Positions 8,219 to 16,577 of a DNA stretch of 34,893 nucleotides are shown here, piece after piece; within the stretch, counting starts at the first letter, position 1, and the number at the start of each line of letters is the position of its first letter. Under the pieces are notes generated by a model. It made no database searches. It saw nothing but the letters and a program-made list of their open reading frames with translations, and was not told the DNA's origin. This DNA is from Paracoccaceae bacterium (lineage in GTDB: Bacteria > Pseudomonadota > Alphaproteobacteria > Rhodobacterales > Rhodobacteraceae), in NCBI GenBank assembly GCA_029862205.1, contig JAOTXT010000048.1:1-34893 (forward strand), in the 5' to 3' direction. A program made the position numbers and the translations under genes.

Positions 8219-8700
8219 ATGAACAAGAACGCCGAACAGGATGTCGCTTTCATCCGCGCGCTCGCCGAGCTCTTGAACGAGGCGGACCTCACCGAGATCG
8301 AGGTGGTGCGTGAATACGGTGACAACGACGAGGTGCATGTGCGCCTGTCGCGCGCCGCACCGGGGGCGGCCCCTGCGGCGGCGCCCGCGCCGGTTGCCGC
8401 CCCGACCCCGTCGCCGGAGGTGCCCGTACCAGCGGAGCAGCCGGCCCCAGCCGAGGGCGGTCCCGACCTTTCGAACGCGCTGACATCTCCCATGGTTGGC
8501 ACCGCCTACCTGGCCTCCGAGCCCGAGGCCGAGCCCTTCGTCAAGATCGGCGACCAGGTCACCGAGGGTCAGACCGTGATGATCATCGAGGCGATGAAGA
8601 CGATGAACCAGATTCCCAGCCCGCGCGCCGGCACGGTGCGCCGGGTTCTGGTCGAAAATGCCGAACCGGTCGAGTTCGGCCACCCACTGATGATCATCGA

Positions 8701-8704
<4 letters not shown>
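8219..8704 (+). CDS. accB: Acetyl-CoA carboxylase biotin carboxyl carrier protein
   Basis: Biotin carrier subunit of acetyl-CoA carboxylase, the first committed step of fatty-acid synthesis, 161 residues. The N-terminal helical part is followed by an Ala/Pro-rich linker (about 45-85) and the biotinyl domain, with Lys127 in IIEAMKTMNQI as the biotinylated lysine. The family's usual EAMKM reads EAMKTM here. ATG at 8219 is preferred over an in-frame TTG at 8201 because it gives the normal MNKNAEQDVAFIRALAELL start and lies just after GGGGGA (8211-8216). A five-codon frame (ATG 8205) ends in a TGA overlapping this ATG. The stop overlaps the accC start by four bases (GTGA), indicating coupled translation. 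Confidence 0.96.
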
Positions 8705-10068
<1,364 letters not shown>

Positions 10069-10094
10069 GCTGGGACGAACCGGTTTTCGAAACA

Positions 10095-10122
10095 CCAACC
10101 CTACTGGTTGGCGCGGCGCCAA
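10095..10122. repeat. Two overlapping inverted repeats between accC and aat
   Basis: CCAACC/GGTTGG (10095-10100/10106-10111, loop CTACT) overlaps TTGGCGC-G-GCGCCAA (10108-10122), a perfect 15-base palindrome. They share the bases TTGG, so only one hairpin can form at a time. No T-run follows, so this does not look like an intrinsic terminator. A protein-binding site or mRNA 3'-end structure is possible. Their function is unknown. Confidence 0.4.
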
Positions 10123-10234
10123 ATGCCAGCGAGCGATGAAAATCTGCAATATTGCATTCATAATCAGCAGGTTATCGAATTTTATGCCTTTGAGACTCCT
10201 CCAATCGCACTGCGGAATCTGTTAACCTCACACC

Positions 10235-10894
10235 ATGAAGGACGCAGAATCACCTGACCTGGTTATCAATCCGGCGCTCGTCCTGCGCGCCTACGCGGCC
10301 GGTGTCTTCCCGATGGCCGACAATGCCGAGGCCGAGGACGTGTTCTGGGTCGACCCAAGAAAGCGTGGCGTCCTGCCGCTGGACGAGTTCCATCTGTCGC
10401 GTTCGCTCCGCAAACGGATCCTGCGAGGCGGCTACCAGATCCAGATCGATAGGGCCTTCGCCCAGGTGATTGAAGCCTGCGCGGACCGGGCGGAGACCTG
10501 GATCAACCAAACGATCCGCGAACTCTATAAAGGGCTCCACCGCATGGGCCATGCGCATTCGGTCGAGGTCTGGATCGATGGCGAGCTTCAGGGCGGTCTT
10601 TATGGCGTCCGTCTAGGCGGTGCCTTCTTCGGCGAAAGCATGTTCAGCAAGGCGCCCGACGCCTCGAAGATTGCGCTGGCGCATTTGGTGGCGCGGCTGA
10701 GGGTTGGCGGCTTCAGCCTGCTCGACACCCAGTTCACCACCCCGCATCTCGAAGCGATGGGCGCGCATACGGTGCCGAAGACGCGATATCACGAGCTGCT
10801 GGATGCGGCGCTGTCGCGGCAGGGAGATTTCTATTCCTTGGCCGCCGTTGTCCCGCCGGAAGACGTGGTGCAGCTGATCACCCAGAGGTCATAG
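10235..10894 (+). CDS. aat: Leucyl/phenylalanyl-tRNA--protein transferase
   Basis: Cytosolic enzyme that adds Leu or Phe from aminoacyl-tRNA to N-terminal Lys/Arg of proteins, marking them for ClpS/ClpAP degradation (bacterial N-degron pathway). The 219-residue product has the family signature: AYAAGVFPMAD near the N-terminus, FWVDPRKRGVLPLDEFH, a central HAHSVEVWIDGELQGGLYGV and FGESMFSKAPDASKIAL, and FSLLDTQFTTPHLEAMGA. Length is typical. The ATG at 10235 lacks a clear Shine-Dalgarno sequence, and the 166 bases before it are relatively AT-rich toward the gene. The last 64 bases overlap the convergent DUF2155 gene, so the final 21 codons are double-coding in antisense. Confidence 0.96.
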   Translation: MKDAESPDLVINPALVLRAYAAGVFPMADNAEAEDVFWVDPRKRGVLPLDEFHLSRSLRKRILRGGYQIQIDRAFAQVIEACADRAETWINQTIRELYKGLHRMGHAHSVEVWIDGELQGGLYGVRLGGAFFGESMFSKAPDASKIALAHLVARLRVGGFSLLDTQFTTPHLEAMGAHTVPKTRYHELLDAALSRQGDFYSLAAVVPPEDVVQLITQRS

Positions 10895-11394
10895 CGCGGA
10901 TGATCCATTGCCGAAAGCGCGGGGCTTTCGGCGAACATCCAGCCAGCGAAGACCGCTTCTCCATCTGTATCCTTGGTATCCCAAACCTCGAGATAGGCGA
11001 TGGTCCCATGCTGGGCGTTGCCCTCGGGCGAGCGGCAGCTGTCCAAGCGGACGCGCAGCCGCTCGATCACCTCCTCGGCACCCGCTTGCATCTCGAAGGT
11101 GGTGGTGCGCCCAGTCATCTTGTCGAGCTGGCGGATCGTGGCGCCGCCGCGCTCGGCGGTCTCGACCGGGTCGATCAGGATCGGGGCCCGCGCCGGGCCG
11201 TCGGTCTGGAATGGGGCGGTCTTGAAGCGGTCTACCTGCCCGACGCCTTCCTCGGCTTCAGCACCAGGGCTGGGCGGCCCGAGCGGTTCGAGTTTGGACG
11301 TGGTGATCCCGCCACCAACCTCCTGCGCCGCTACAGGAACACCGGCCGCCACCGCTAGGGCGGTCAAAAGAATGGCGGCTGGCCAGCGCACCAC
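10831..11394 (-). CDS. DUF2155 domain-containing secreted protein
   Basis: Protein of 187 residues with an N-terminal signal peptide (about 1-23, cleavage at VAAQE). A low-complexity Pro/Glu linker is followed by a conserved C-terminal domain (about 85-175). That domain carries LDKMTGRT, LRVRLDSCRSP, AYLEVWDT, FAGWMFAESPALSAMDHPRYDLWVISC; I recognise this as DUF2155, found in alphaproteobacteria. Two cysteines (in DSCRSP and VISC) could form a disulfide in the periplasm. The molecular function is unknown. The GTG start lies 4 bases after the mlaD stop, so it is the third gene of the ndufa12-mlaD-DUF2155 operon. Its 3' end overlaps the end of aat by 64 bases on the opposite strand. Confidence 0.88.
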   Translation of the reverse strand: MVRWPAAILLTALAVAAGVPVAAQEVGGGITTSKLEPLGPPSPGAEAEEGVGQVDRFKTAPFQTDGPARAPILIDPVETAERGGATIRQLDKMTGRTTTFEMQAGAEEVIERLRVRLDSCRSPEGNAQHGTIAYLEVWDTKDTDGEAVFAGWMFAESPALSAMDHPRYDLWVISCTTSSGGTTAAKE

Positions 11395-11398
11395 GCGC

Positions 11399-11857
11399 CT
11401 ATTCGCTGTTCGTTGGACCCGAGCCTCCGCCGAATTTGAGGATCAGGTCAGTCAGGCTGAGCGAGCCCTGGGTGAAGGTCACCTCCTCGCCCGGCTCGAG
11501 CATCAAATCAGAGGCGCCCGGATCGATCGCAATGTAGGAATCCCCCAAAAGGCTGGCCGCGGTGATCTTGGCCAGTGAATCATCCGGCACCTTCACATCG
11601 CCGTCGACCGTGAAGGTGACCTTGGCAAAGTAAGTCTGGGCGTCGAGCTCCATCTCGGAGATCGAGCCGACCTTTACCCCAGCAATGCGGACATCGCCGC
11701 CCACGTCGATGCCCTCGGCCTTGCGGAACTTCGCCACCAGTTCGTAGCCCGAGCCGACCGCGCGCACATCCGCGGTGCTGCCCGCGTAGAGAAGAAAACC
11801 ACCGGCCACGACCAAGACGACCGCGCCGATCAGGGTTTCTGCCGCTTGACTCGCCAT
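11399..11857 (-). CDS. mlaD: MlaD-family phospholipid-transport substrate-binding protein
   Basis: Inner-membrane-anchored MCE-domain protein of 152 residues. In E. coli, MlaD forms a hexameric ring on the MlaFEB transporter and passes phospholipids between inner membrane and MlaC, keeping the outer-membrane lipid asymmetry. Visible are an N-terminal anchor (ETLIGAVVLVVAGGFLLYAG, about 7-26) and the MCE core: YELVAKFRKAEGIDVGGDVRIAGVKVGSI, the PDDSLAKI segment, SLLGDSYIAIDPG, and a C-terminal SLSLTDLILKFG. No mlaE, mlaF or mlaC is adjacent, so the partners must be encoded elsewhere. Only 6 bases separate it from ndufa12 upstream and 4 bases from DUF2155 downstream. Confidence 0.92.
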   Translation of the reverse strand: MASQAAETLIGAVVLVVAGGFLLYAGSTADVRAVGSGYELVAKFRKAEGIDVGGDVRIAGVKVGSISEMELDAQTYFAKVTFTVDGDVKVPDDSLAKITAASLLGDSYIAIDPGASDLMLEPGEEVTFTQGSLSLTDLILKFGGGSGPTNSE

Positions 11858-11863
11858 CGTGAG

Positions 11864-12244
11864 TTACTCCGGTTTCCAGGCTTCGTAATCGCCCGCGACG
11901 CGAGGCCGCTGGGCGGGTGTGAAGACACTGCCGGGTGGTCGGTATGCGGCTTCCGTGCCCGTCATATTGGGCACGTGATCCTTCTCCCATTCCTTGCGCG
12001 CCAAGGGTTTGTCGCTGGGCGGCGTGTCGAAGGTGTGATGCAGCCAGCCGTGCCAGTCGGGCGAGACCCGGCTTGCCTCGGCGACCCCATTGTAGATCAC
12101 CCAACGCCGATCGCCGTCCGCGGTCTGGTAGAATTGGTTGCCCTGATCGTCCTCACCCACCTTCTGGCCGTTCCGGCTGGTATAGAGGCGCGTGCCAATG
12201 GTTTGGCCGTTCCACCAGGTGAAGATCTCGGTCAGGATGCCCAT
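11864..12244 (-). CDS. NADH:ubiquinone oxidoreductase accessory subunit NDUFA12
   Basis: Homologue of the supernumerary complex I subunit NDUFA12 (B17.2), present in mitochondria and in alphaproteobacterial complex I such as that of Paracoccus; it sits on the peripheral arm near the quinone module. Recognisable stretches are WWNGQTIGTRLYTSRNGQKVGEDD, GNQFYQTADGDRRWVIYNG, EASRVSPDWHGWLHH and PLARKEWEKDHVPNMTGT. The ATG at 12244 (126 residues) is chosen because AAGAGGAG (12253-12260 complement) lies 8 bases upstream of it. A GTG at 12253 would overlap that site. It is the first gene of a leftward operon with mlaD and DUF2155, far from any nuo gene in this window. It contributes structure or stability, not catalysis. 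Confidence 0.93.
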   Translation of the reverse strand: MGILTEIFTWWNGQTIGTRLYTSRNGQKVGEDDQGNQFYQTADGDRRWVIYNGVAEASRVSPDWHGWLHHTFDTPPSDKPLARKEWEKDHVPNMTGTEAAYRPPGSVFTPAQRPRVAGDYEAWKPE

Positions 12245-12441
12245 CCGACTCACTCCTCTTTGCCGCGCCCGGACTATGGCGGAGTGGGTCTTGCCCGTCC
12301 AGTAGGCCGTGCCGGCGCAGGCTTATCACGACCGGCTGTTCGCGATTTAGCGCTCGACGCCCGTGCTCCGTCACGCCATCGTTGCATTGGCCGCACCGGC
12401 ATCGCAACGGCGCGCCACAAAACAGATCCAGGAGGTATCCC

Positions 12442-13638
12442 ATGCACTCGCGTTCCCGGGCGATCTTGTCCGGAATCGTAGTTGCCGTGTTAGCCGCGCC
12501 TCAGGCTTTCGCCGGTGCGTTTCAAATCAACGAACGCTCGGCGGCCGCGCAAGGCGCGTCCTTCGCCGGGTCGGTCTCGTCGGCGCGCGACGTGACCTTT
12601 GCGGGGTTCAATCCCGCCGCCCTCTCGACGGTGGATGGAGGGGCTGGCTCTCTCGAGATCGGCGGTAACATTTCGCTGATCTCGCCGGTCGCGGACGGGA
12701 CCGTGCAGACCGGCCCCGCCGCCGGTGCCACGATCGATGCGGACAAAATCGGCTTTGTGCCGGCTCTCGCTGCGGGTTACCGGCTGACCGACGACCTGAT
12801 CGTTGGCCTGTCGACCTATGCGCCCTTTGGCCTGAAAACGGAATACGCGGCCAGTTCTCCCGTTGCCGGTGACGGGATCGACTCGGGATTGCTGAGCATC
12901 AGCCTGTCGCCAATGGTCGCTTACGAGGTGGCCAACAATTTCACGATCGGCGCTTCGTTCAACGTCCTCTACGTGGATGCGAAACTGACCAGTGCCGCGG
13001 TCGCGCTCGAGGGCGATGATTTCGGCTTCGGCTTCTCGGTCGGCACGCTCTTCGAGCCGATTGACGGCACGCAGATTGGCGCGGCCTATCACCACGGCTA
13101 CGACCTCTCGGTCGACTCCGACGGTTTTGGCGGCCTGCCGGGCAAGGTGGAGGCGAGCCTGCCAAATTGGGTCCAGATCGGTATTACCCAAGAGGTCTCG
13201 GACGAGCTGCGGGTCATGGCCGAGGGGCGGTGGATCAATTGGTCACGCTTCGACTCGATCGACATCACCACACCCGGTGCGGGTGGCTTTGCCTTTGTCC
13301 AGGACGTGCAGAACTATGAGGATGCCTTCTTCTTCGCTGCCGGCGCGGAATACGACATCACCGACCGGCTGACCCTGCGCGGCGGGCTCGCCTATGACGA
13401 GACGCCGACAACGGATGCGTTCAGAACGGTGCGCGTGCCCGATGAAGACCGGCTGTGGCTCTCGTTTGGCGCCTCGTACGACATCACCGACCGGATGAGC
13501 GTCGATGCGGCATATTCCTATCTGCACGCCCTGCGTGACGCGGACGTGACGTTGCGCAATGGCCCGCTGGCCGGCAGTCAGGTAGAATACAACGGCGGCG
13601 TGCACATATTCTCGGTGGGCGGCAGCATCCGCTTCTGA
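12442..13638 (+). CDS. FadL/OmpP1-family outer-membrane transporter
   Basis: Outer-membrane beta-barrel of 398 residues, of the family that takes up long-chain fatty acids and other hydrophobic compounds. A signal peptide (about 1-24, ending QAFAG) precedes the plug/hatch motif GAFQINERSAAAQGASFAGSV and FNPAALSTV. Alternating beta-strand sequence follows, ending in IFSVGGSIRF with the terminal Phe expected for BAM recognition. The ATG at 12442 is fixed by a perfect AGGAGGT (12430-12436) five bases upstream; in-frame codons further upstream lack such a site. It stands alone, between the divergent ndufa12 operon and convergent tgt, with an 18-base gap to the tgt stop. The substrate cannot be told from sequence. 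Confidence 0.93.
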   Translation: MHSRSRAILSGIVVAVLAAPQAFAGAFQINERSAAAQGASFAGSVSSARDVTFAGFNPAALSTVDGGAGSLEIGGNISLISPVADGTVQTGPAAGATIDADKIGFVPALAAGYRLTDDLIVGLSTYAPFGLKTEYAASSPVAGDGIDSGLLSISLSPMVAYEVANNFTIGASFNVLYVDAKLTSAAVALEGDDFGFGFSVGTLFEPIDGTQIGAAYHHGYDLSVDSDGFGGLPGKVEASLPNWVQIGITQEVSDELRVMAEGRWINWSRFDSIDITTPGAGGFAFVQDVQNYEDAFFFAAGAEYDITDRLTLRGGLAYDETPTTDAFRTVRVPDEDRLWLSFGASYDITDRMSVDAAYSYLHALRDADVTLRNGPLAGSQVEYNGGVHIFSVGGSIRF

Positions 13639-13656
13639 GTTATGGCTGGGGCCGGA

Positions 13657-14784
13657 TCAGATCGGCTCCAGATCCCCTTCCGAGCGTTGGGCCTCGAACC
13701 GCCTGGCGAATCCGATCAGATCGCCATCTGCGATCGCCGCGCGCATGCCCGCCATCAGTTCTTGGTAGTAATGCAGGTTGTGCCAGGTCATCAGCATGGA
13801 CGCGATGATCTCGCCGGCCTTGAACACATGATGCAGGTAGGCGCGGCTATAGCCTTGGCAGGCCGGGCAGGTGCAATCCGGGTCCAGCGGTCTTGGATCG
13901 GCAGCGTGGCGGGCATTCTTGATGTTGACGACCCCGCGCCGCGTGAAGGCCTGGCCGGTGCGGCCGGACCGGGTGGGCAGCACGCAGTCAAACATGTCGA
14001 CCCCGCGCAAGACAGCGCCGACCAGATCGTCGGGCTTGCCGACGCCCATCAGGTAGCGGGGCTTGTCGTCCGGTAACATTCCGGGGGCGTAGTCCAGCAC
14101 TTCGAACATTTGCGCCTGGCCCTCACCGACGGCTAAACCGCCAATGGCATAGCCTTCAAATCCTATTTCCTGAAGGGATTTAGCGGATTCCTCTCGTAAA
14201 TCGCTGAAAACGCATCCTTGCTGGATTCCAAAGAGAGCATGACCTGACCGGTCGCCGAAGGCCTTGCGCGAACGCTGCGCCCACCTCATCGAGAGCCGCA
14301 TCGAGGTGGCGGCAATGTCCTTTTCGGCGGGGAACGGCGTGCATTCGTCGAAGGCCATGGCGATGTCCGACCCGAGCAACCGCTGGATCTCCATTGAAGA
14401 TTCTGGGCTCAGCATGTGGCGGCCGCCATCGATATGGCTGGCGAAGCGCACTCCTTCTTCGGTCAATTTCCTCAGCTCCGCCAATGACATGACCTGAAAG
14501 CCGCCCGAATCGGTGAGGATCGGCTTTTGCCAGTTCATGAATTGGTGCAGGCCGCCCAATTCCGCCACCCGCTCGGCGCCAGGGCGAAGCATCAGATGAT
14601 AGGTGTTGCCCAGGATGATGTCCGCCCCCGTGGCCATGACACTTTCCGGCAGCATCGCCTTCACCGTGCCGGCAGTGCCGACGGGCATGAAGGCGGGCGT
14701 GCGGATTTCGCCCCGGGGCGCGATCACCCTGCCCTTGCGCGCACGGCCGTCGCGGGCGTCGATCTTGAACTGAAAATCGGTCAT
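13657..14784 (-). CDS. tgt: tRNA-guanine(34) transglycosylase
   Basis: Exchanges guanine-34 of GUN-anticodon tRNAs (Asp, Asn, His, Tyr) for preQ1, the entry point of queuosine into tRNA. The product is 375 residues, the same as E. coli Tgt. Key residues seen are Asp92 in [12 protein letters not shown], Asp266 in the nucleophile motif [13 protein letters not shown], and the zinc site Cys304, Cys306, Cys309 and His335 ([10 protein letters not shown] ... TWHN). The spacing matches the Zymomonas enzyme (Cys318/320/323/His349, Asp280). The ATG at 14784 (MTDFQFKID) is chosen on family length; the open frame extends further upstream but that part does not resemble Tgt. No Shine-Dalgarno sequence precedes it. 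It shares a 78-base divergent region with the SufT-like gene. Confidence 0.97.
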   Translation of the reverse strand: MTDFQFKIDARDGRARKGRVIAPRGEIRTPAFMPVGTAGTVKAMLPESVMATGADIILGNTYHLMLRPGAERVAELGGLHQFMNWQKPILTDSGGFQVMSLAELRKLTEEGVRFASHIDGGRHMLSPESSMEIQRLLGSDIAMAFDECTPFPAEKDIAATSMRLSMRWAQRSRKAFGDRSGHALFGIQQGCVFSDLREESAKSLQEIGFEGYAIGGLAVGEGQAQMFEVLDYAPGMLPDDKPRYLMGVGKPDDLVGAVLRGVDMFDCVLPTRSGRTGQAFTRRGVVNIKNARHAADPRPLDPDCTCPACQGYSRAYLHHVFKAGEIIASMLMTWHNLHYYQELMAGMRAAIADGDLIGFARRFEAQRSEGDLEPI

Positions 14785-14803
14785 TTGGGTAGGCTGGTTT
14801 CTC

Positions 14804-14832
14804 TGGACGAAATTGTTGAGGCTTTCTATATG
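14804..14832 (+). promoter_or_regulatory. Candidate promoter of the SufT-like gene
   Basis: TGGACG (14804-14809, 4/6) and TATATG (14827-14832, 4/6) are 17 bases apart. The predicted start near 14839 gives a leader of about 24 bases containing the ribosome-binding site AAAGGGG (14848-14854). The TATATG element resembles the one proposed for rne. Confidence 0.4.
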
Positions 14833-14862
14833 GTATTTTGGGAAAACAAAGGGGTCCGCGCT

Positions 14863-15213
14863 ATGAATATGCAGGCGGGAGAGCCGATTATCGCGCCTTC
14901 CAGCACCGATCACCCGCTCTACGGTGCGGTGGTCGAGGCCTGTCGTTCGGTGCATGACCCCGAAATTCCAGTGAACATCTACGATCTGGGGCTGATCTAC
15001 CGGATCGACATCGACGGCGAGGGCAATATCGAGATCGATATGACCCTGACCGCGCCTGGATGTCCGGTGGCGGGCGAAATGCCCGGTTGGGTCGCCGACG
15101 CGGTCGAGCCCCTGCCCGGCGTCAAGACCGTCAATGTCCAACTGGTCTGGGAGCCGCCTTGGGGCATGGAGATGCTGTCCGACGAGGCGCGGCTAGAGCT
15201 GGGCTTCATGTAG
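14863..15213 (+). CDS. SufT-like Fe-S assembly protein (DUF59/MIP18 family)
   Basis: Small cytosolic protein of 116 residues of the MIP18/DUF59 family, whose SufT members help mature Fe-S proteins. The signatures are [19 protein letters not shown] and the conserved-cysteine loop [13 protein letters not shown]. They are followed by [33 protein letters not shown], typical of the bacterial SUF-associated subgroup. The ATG at 14863 is chosen because AAAGGGG lies 8 bases upstream; an in-frame ATG at 14830 overlaps the candidate promoter. It is not inside a suf operon here, but a SufA-like scaffold gene lies 0.6 kb downstream with one opposite-strand gene between. PaaD-type phenylacetate proteins belong to the same superfamily but lack this C-terminal signature. 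Confidence 0.9.
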   Translation: MNMQAGEPIIAPSSTDHPLYGAVVEACRSVHDPEIPVNIYDLGLIYRIDIDGEGNIEIDMTLTAPGCPVAGEMPGWVADAVEPLPGVKTVNVQLVWEPPWGMEMLSDEARLELGFM

Positions 15214-15236
15214 GGCGGGGCCGCGGCTTCTTGCCG

Positions 15237-15722
15237 TCAACCGCGCGGGTTGCCGATACACGCGATACGCTGATTGGCGAATTGGTCCCGGATAAAGGCA
15301 GTCAGGGCCTCGGGCGGGCCATCGGCCTCAACCAGAGCCGGTGCGTCGTCGATGCTCGTCTCTTCGTCGCGTTTTTCGATCTTCACGGTGACACCGAACC
15401 CCGCCGCATCCGCCTCGATCCCCTTGTCTGCGAAGACGACGCACGAAATTGGGCGTCCGCCGAATATGCCGAGGGCATAATAGTCTGTCCTCTCCTGAAC
15501 CACGACAATGCCGTCGATCACCACGCCGCGCGCGCCTTCAGCGATCAGTTCGCGGGGGGAGCCACCGTCGTCGACATAATTTTCCCAAGCATCAGCAAAG
15601 GCCAGGAACTCCGGTATTTCGCCGACCGGTTGGCTGTTGCTAGCGTCAAAGACCGGCTCTGGGGTCGAGAGACACCCGGCCAGGATCAATACCGCCCCGG
15701 CCAAAAGGGATTTTCTTTCCAT
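15237..15722 (-). CDS. Predicted lipoprotein of unknown function
   Basis: Predicted lipoprotein of 161 residues. A short basic N-terminus (MERK), a hydrophobic stretch and the lipobox LAGC place the lipidated cysteine at residue 17. The mature part starts LSTPEPVFDAS and contains AFADAWENYVDDGGSPRELI, GVVIDGIVVVQERTDYYALGIFGGRP, and two further cysteines (PISCVVFADKG and RIACIGNP) that could form a disulfide. I do not recognise the family. The ATG at 15722 is chosen because it begins the signal peptide; an upstream in-frame extension (to 15797) would bury the lipobox. It converges on the SufT-like gene (23-base gap) and is divergent from the SufA-like gene. Confidence 0.75.
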   Translation of the reverse strand: MERKSLLAGAVLILAGCLSTPEPVFDASNSQPVGEIPEFLAFADAWENYVDDGGSPRELIAEGARGVVIDGIVVVQERTDYYALGIFGGRPISCVVFADKGIEADAAGFGVTVKIEKRDEETSIDDAPALVEADGPPEALTAFIRDQFANQRIACIGNPRG

Positions 15723-15784
15723 TTGACCACCATTTGCGGCTGCTGCCGCGACCCCTCTTCCCGCTGCCAAAGCCTGACAGACAC

Positions 15785-15813
15785 TTGAGAAATCCACAAG
15801 CGCGGCCTAAATT
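15785..15813 (+). promoter_or_regulatory. Candidate promoter of the SufA-like/tfoX/tpiA/gluQ cluster
   Basis: TTGAGA (15785-15790, 5/6) and TAAATT (15808-15813, 4/6) are separated by 17 bases, the best sigma-70-like match in the window. Transcription would begin around 15820, leaving a very short leader that starts at or just before the AGGAGGT ribosome-binding site (15820-15826). I saw no iron-responsive TGA-N9-TCA box around it. Confidence 0.5.
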
Positions 15814-15832
15814 CCATGCAGGAGGTCTTTTT

Positions 15833-16183
15833 ATGTTCGCCATCCCGGGCACCCCCCCCGTCACCCTGACCCCCGCCGCGATCAAGCAGATCGAGCGGCT
15901 GATGGCCGATGGCCGCGTCAAGGGGTTGCGCATCGGCGTTAAGAAGGGCGGCTGCGCCGGCATGGAATACACAATGGAGCACGCCGACGAGATCGGCGAG
16001 CACGACGCGTTGGTCGAGGACGGGAAGGCGCGGGTGATGATCGCGCCGATGGCGCAGATGTTCCTGTTCGGGACCGAGATCGACTACAAGACCTCGCTGC
16101 TGGAATCAGGCTTCGTCTTCAACAATCCGAACGTGTCCGAGGCTTGCGGCTGCGGCGAGTCCATCAAGTTCAAGGACGCATGA
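15833..16183 (+). CDS. SufA/IscA/ErpA-type iron-sulfur assembly protein
   Basis: A-type Fe-S carrier protein of 116 residues (HesB/IscA family), cytosolic. It carries the three ligand cysteines of the family: Cys41 in KKGGCAGMEY, and Cys105 and Cys107 in SEACGCGESIKF. The fold landmarks VTLTPAAIKQI and DYKTSLLESGFVFNNPN are present. It should receive clusters from a SUF or ISC scaffold and pass them to target enzymes; sequence alone does not separate SufA, IscA and ErpA. The ATG at 15833 is fixed by AGGAGGT (15820-15826) six bases upstream; a longer in-frame reading is arginine/proline-rich and unlike the family. The TfoX-domain gene begins directly at the next base after its stop. Confidence 0.93.
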   Translation: MFAIPGTPPVTLTPAAIKQIERLMADGRVKGLRIGVKKGGCAGMEYTMEHADEIGEHDALVEDGKARVMIAPMAQMFLFGTEIDYKTSLLESGFVFNNPNVSEACGCGESIKFKDA

Positions 16184-16564
16184 GTGGCGGTCAGCCCGGA
16201 GTTTTCTGAGCATATCCGGGACCTGTTCGCCGGCCTCGGCCCGGTGACAATCCGGCGTATGTTCGGGGGTGCGGGGCTCTTCATCGATGATGCCATGTTC
16301 GCGCTTGTCGCCGACGAGACCATCTACATGAAGACCGACGATGACCTGGCCCGCGCTTATCGTGATGCGGGGTCCAAACCGTTCGTCTATTCGGGTGGCG
16401 GGCGAACGATTGAGATGAGCTATTGGCGCCTGCCGGACTCCGCGATGGACGATCCGGACGAGGCGCTGGATTGGGCCCGGCGTTCGCTGGTGCCGGCCGA
16501 AAAAGCCGCCGCCGAGAAACGTGCCGCAAAGGCCCGGAAGGCCGCAAAAACGAAGAAAACCTGA
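16184..16564 (+). CDS. TfoX/Sxy N-terminal domain protein with basic tail
   Basis: Small protein of 126 residues with the TfoX N-terminal domain (about 8-100): [38 protein letters not shown] and [24 protein letters not shown]. In Gammaproteobacteria full-length TfoX/Sxy activates competence genes with CRP, but that protein also has a C-terminal helix-hairpin-helix domain that is absent here. Instead the last 22 residues are a Lys/Ala/Arg-rich tail ([22 protein letters not shown]) like those of histone-H1-like DNA-binding proteins. Stand-alone TfoX_N proteins have no settled function. The GTG start abuts the SufA-like stop, with AAGGA just upstream; tpiA follows after 13 bases. Confidence 0.87.
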   Translation: MAVSPEFSEHIRDLFAGLGPVTIRRMFGGAGLFIDDAMFALVADETIYMKTDDDLARAYRDAGSKPFVYSGGGRTIEMSYWRLPDSAMDDPDEALDWARRSLVPAEKAAAEKRAAKARKAAKTKKT

Positions 16565-16577
16565 GACGGGAGTCCTG

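Noticed and set aside
12382-12441. Upstream extension of the FadL-like gene
   Set aside because: The perfect AGGAGGT and the signal peptide place the start at 12442; the extension would put a basic stretch in front of the signal.
14527-14862. N-terminal extension of the SufT-like gene
   Set aside because: It is antisense to tgt, and AAAGGGG plus the candidate promoter put the start at 14863.
14785-15141. N-terminal extension of Tgt by over 100 residues
   Set aside because: It runs antisense through the SufT-like gene and does not resemble Tgt, whose normal length is reached from 14784.
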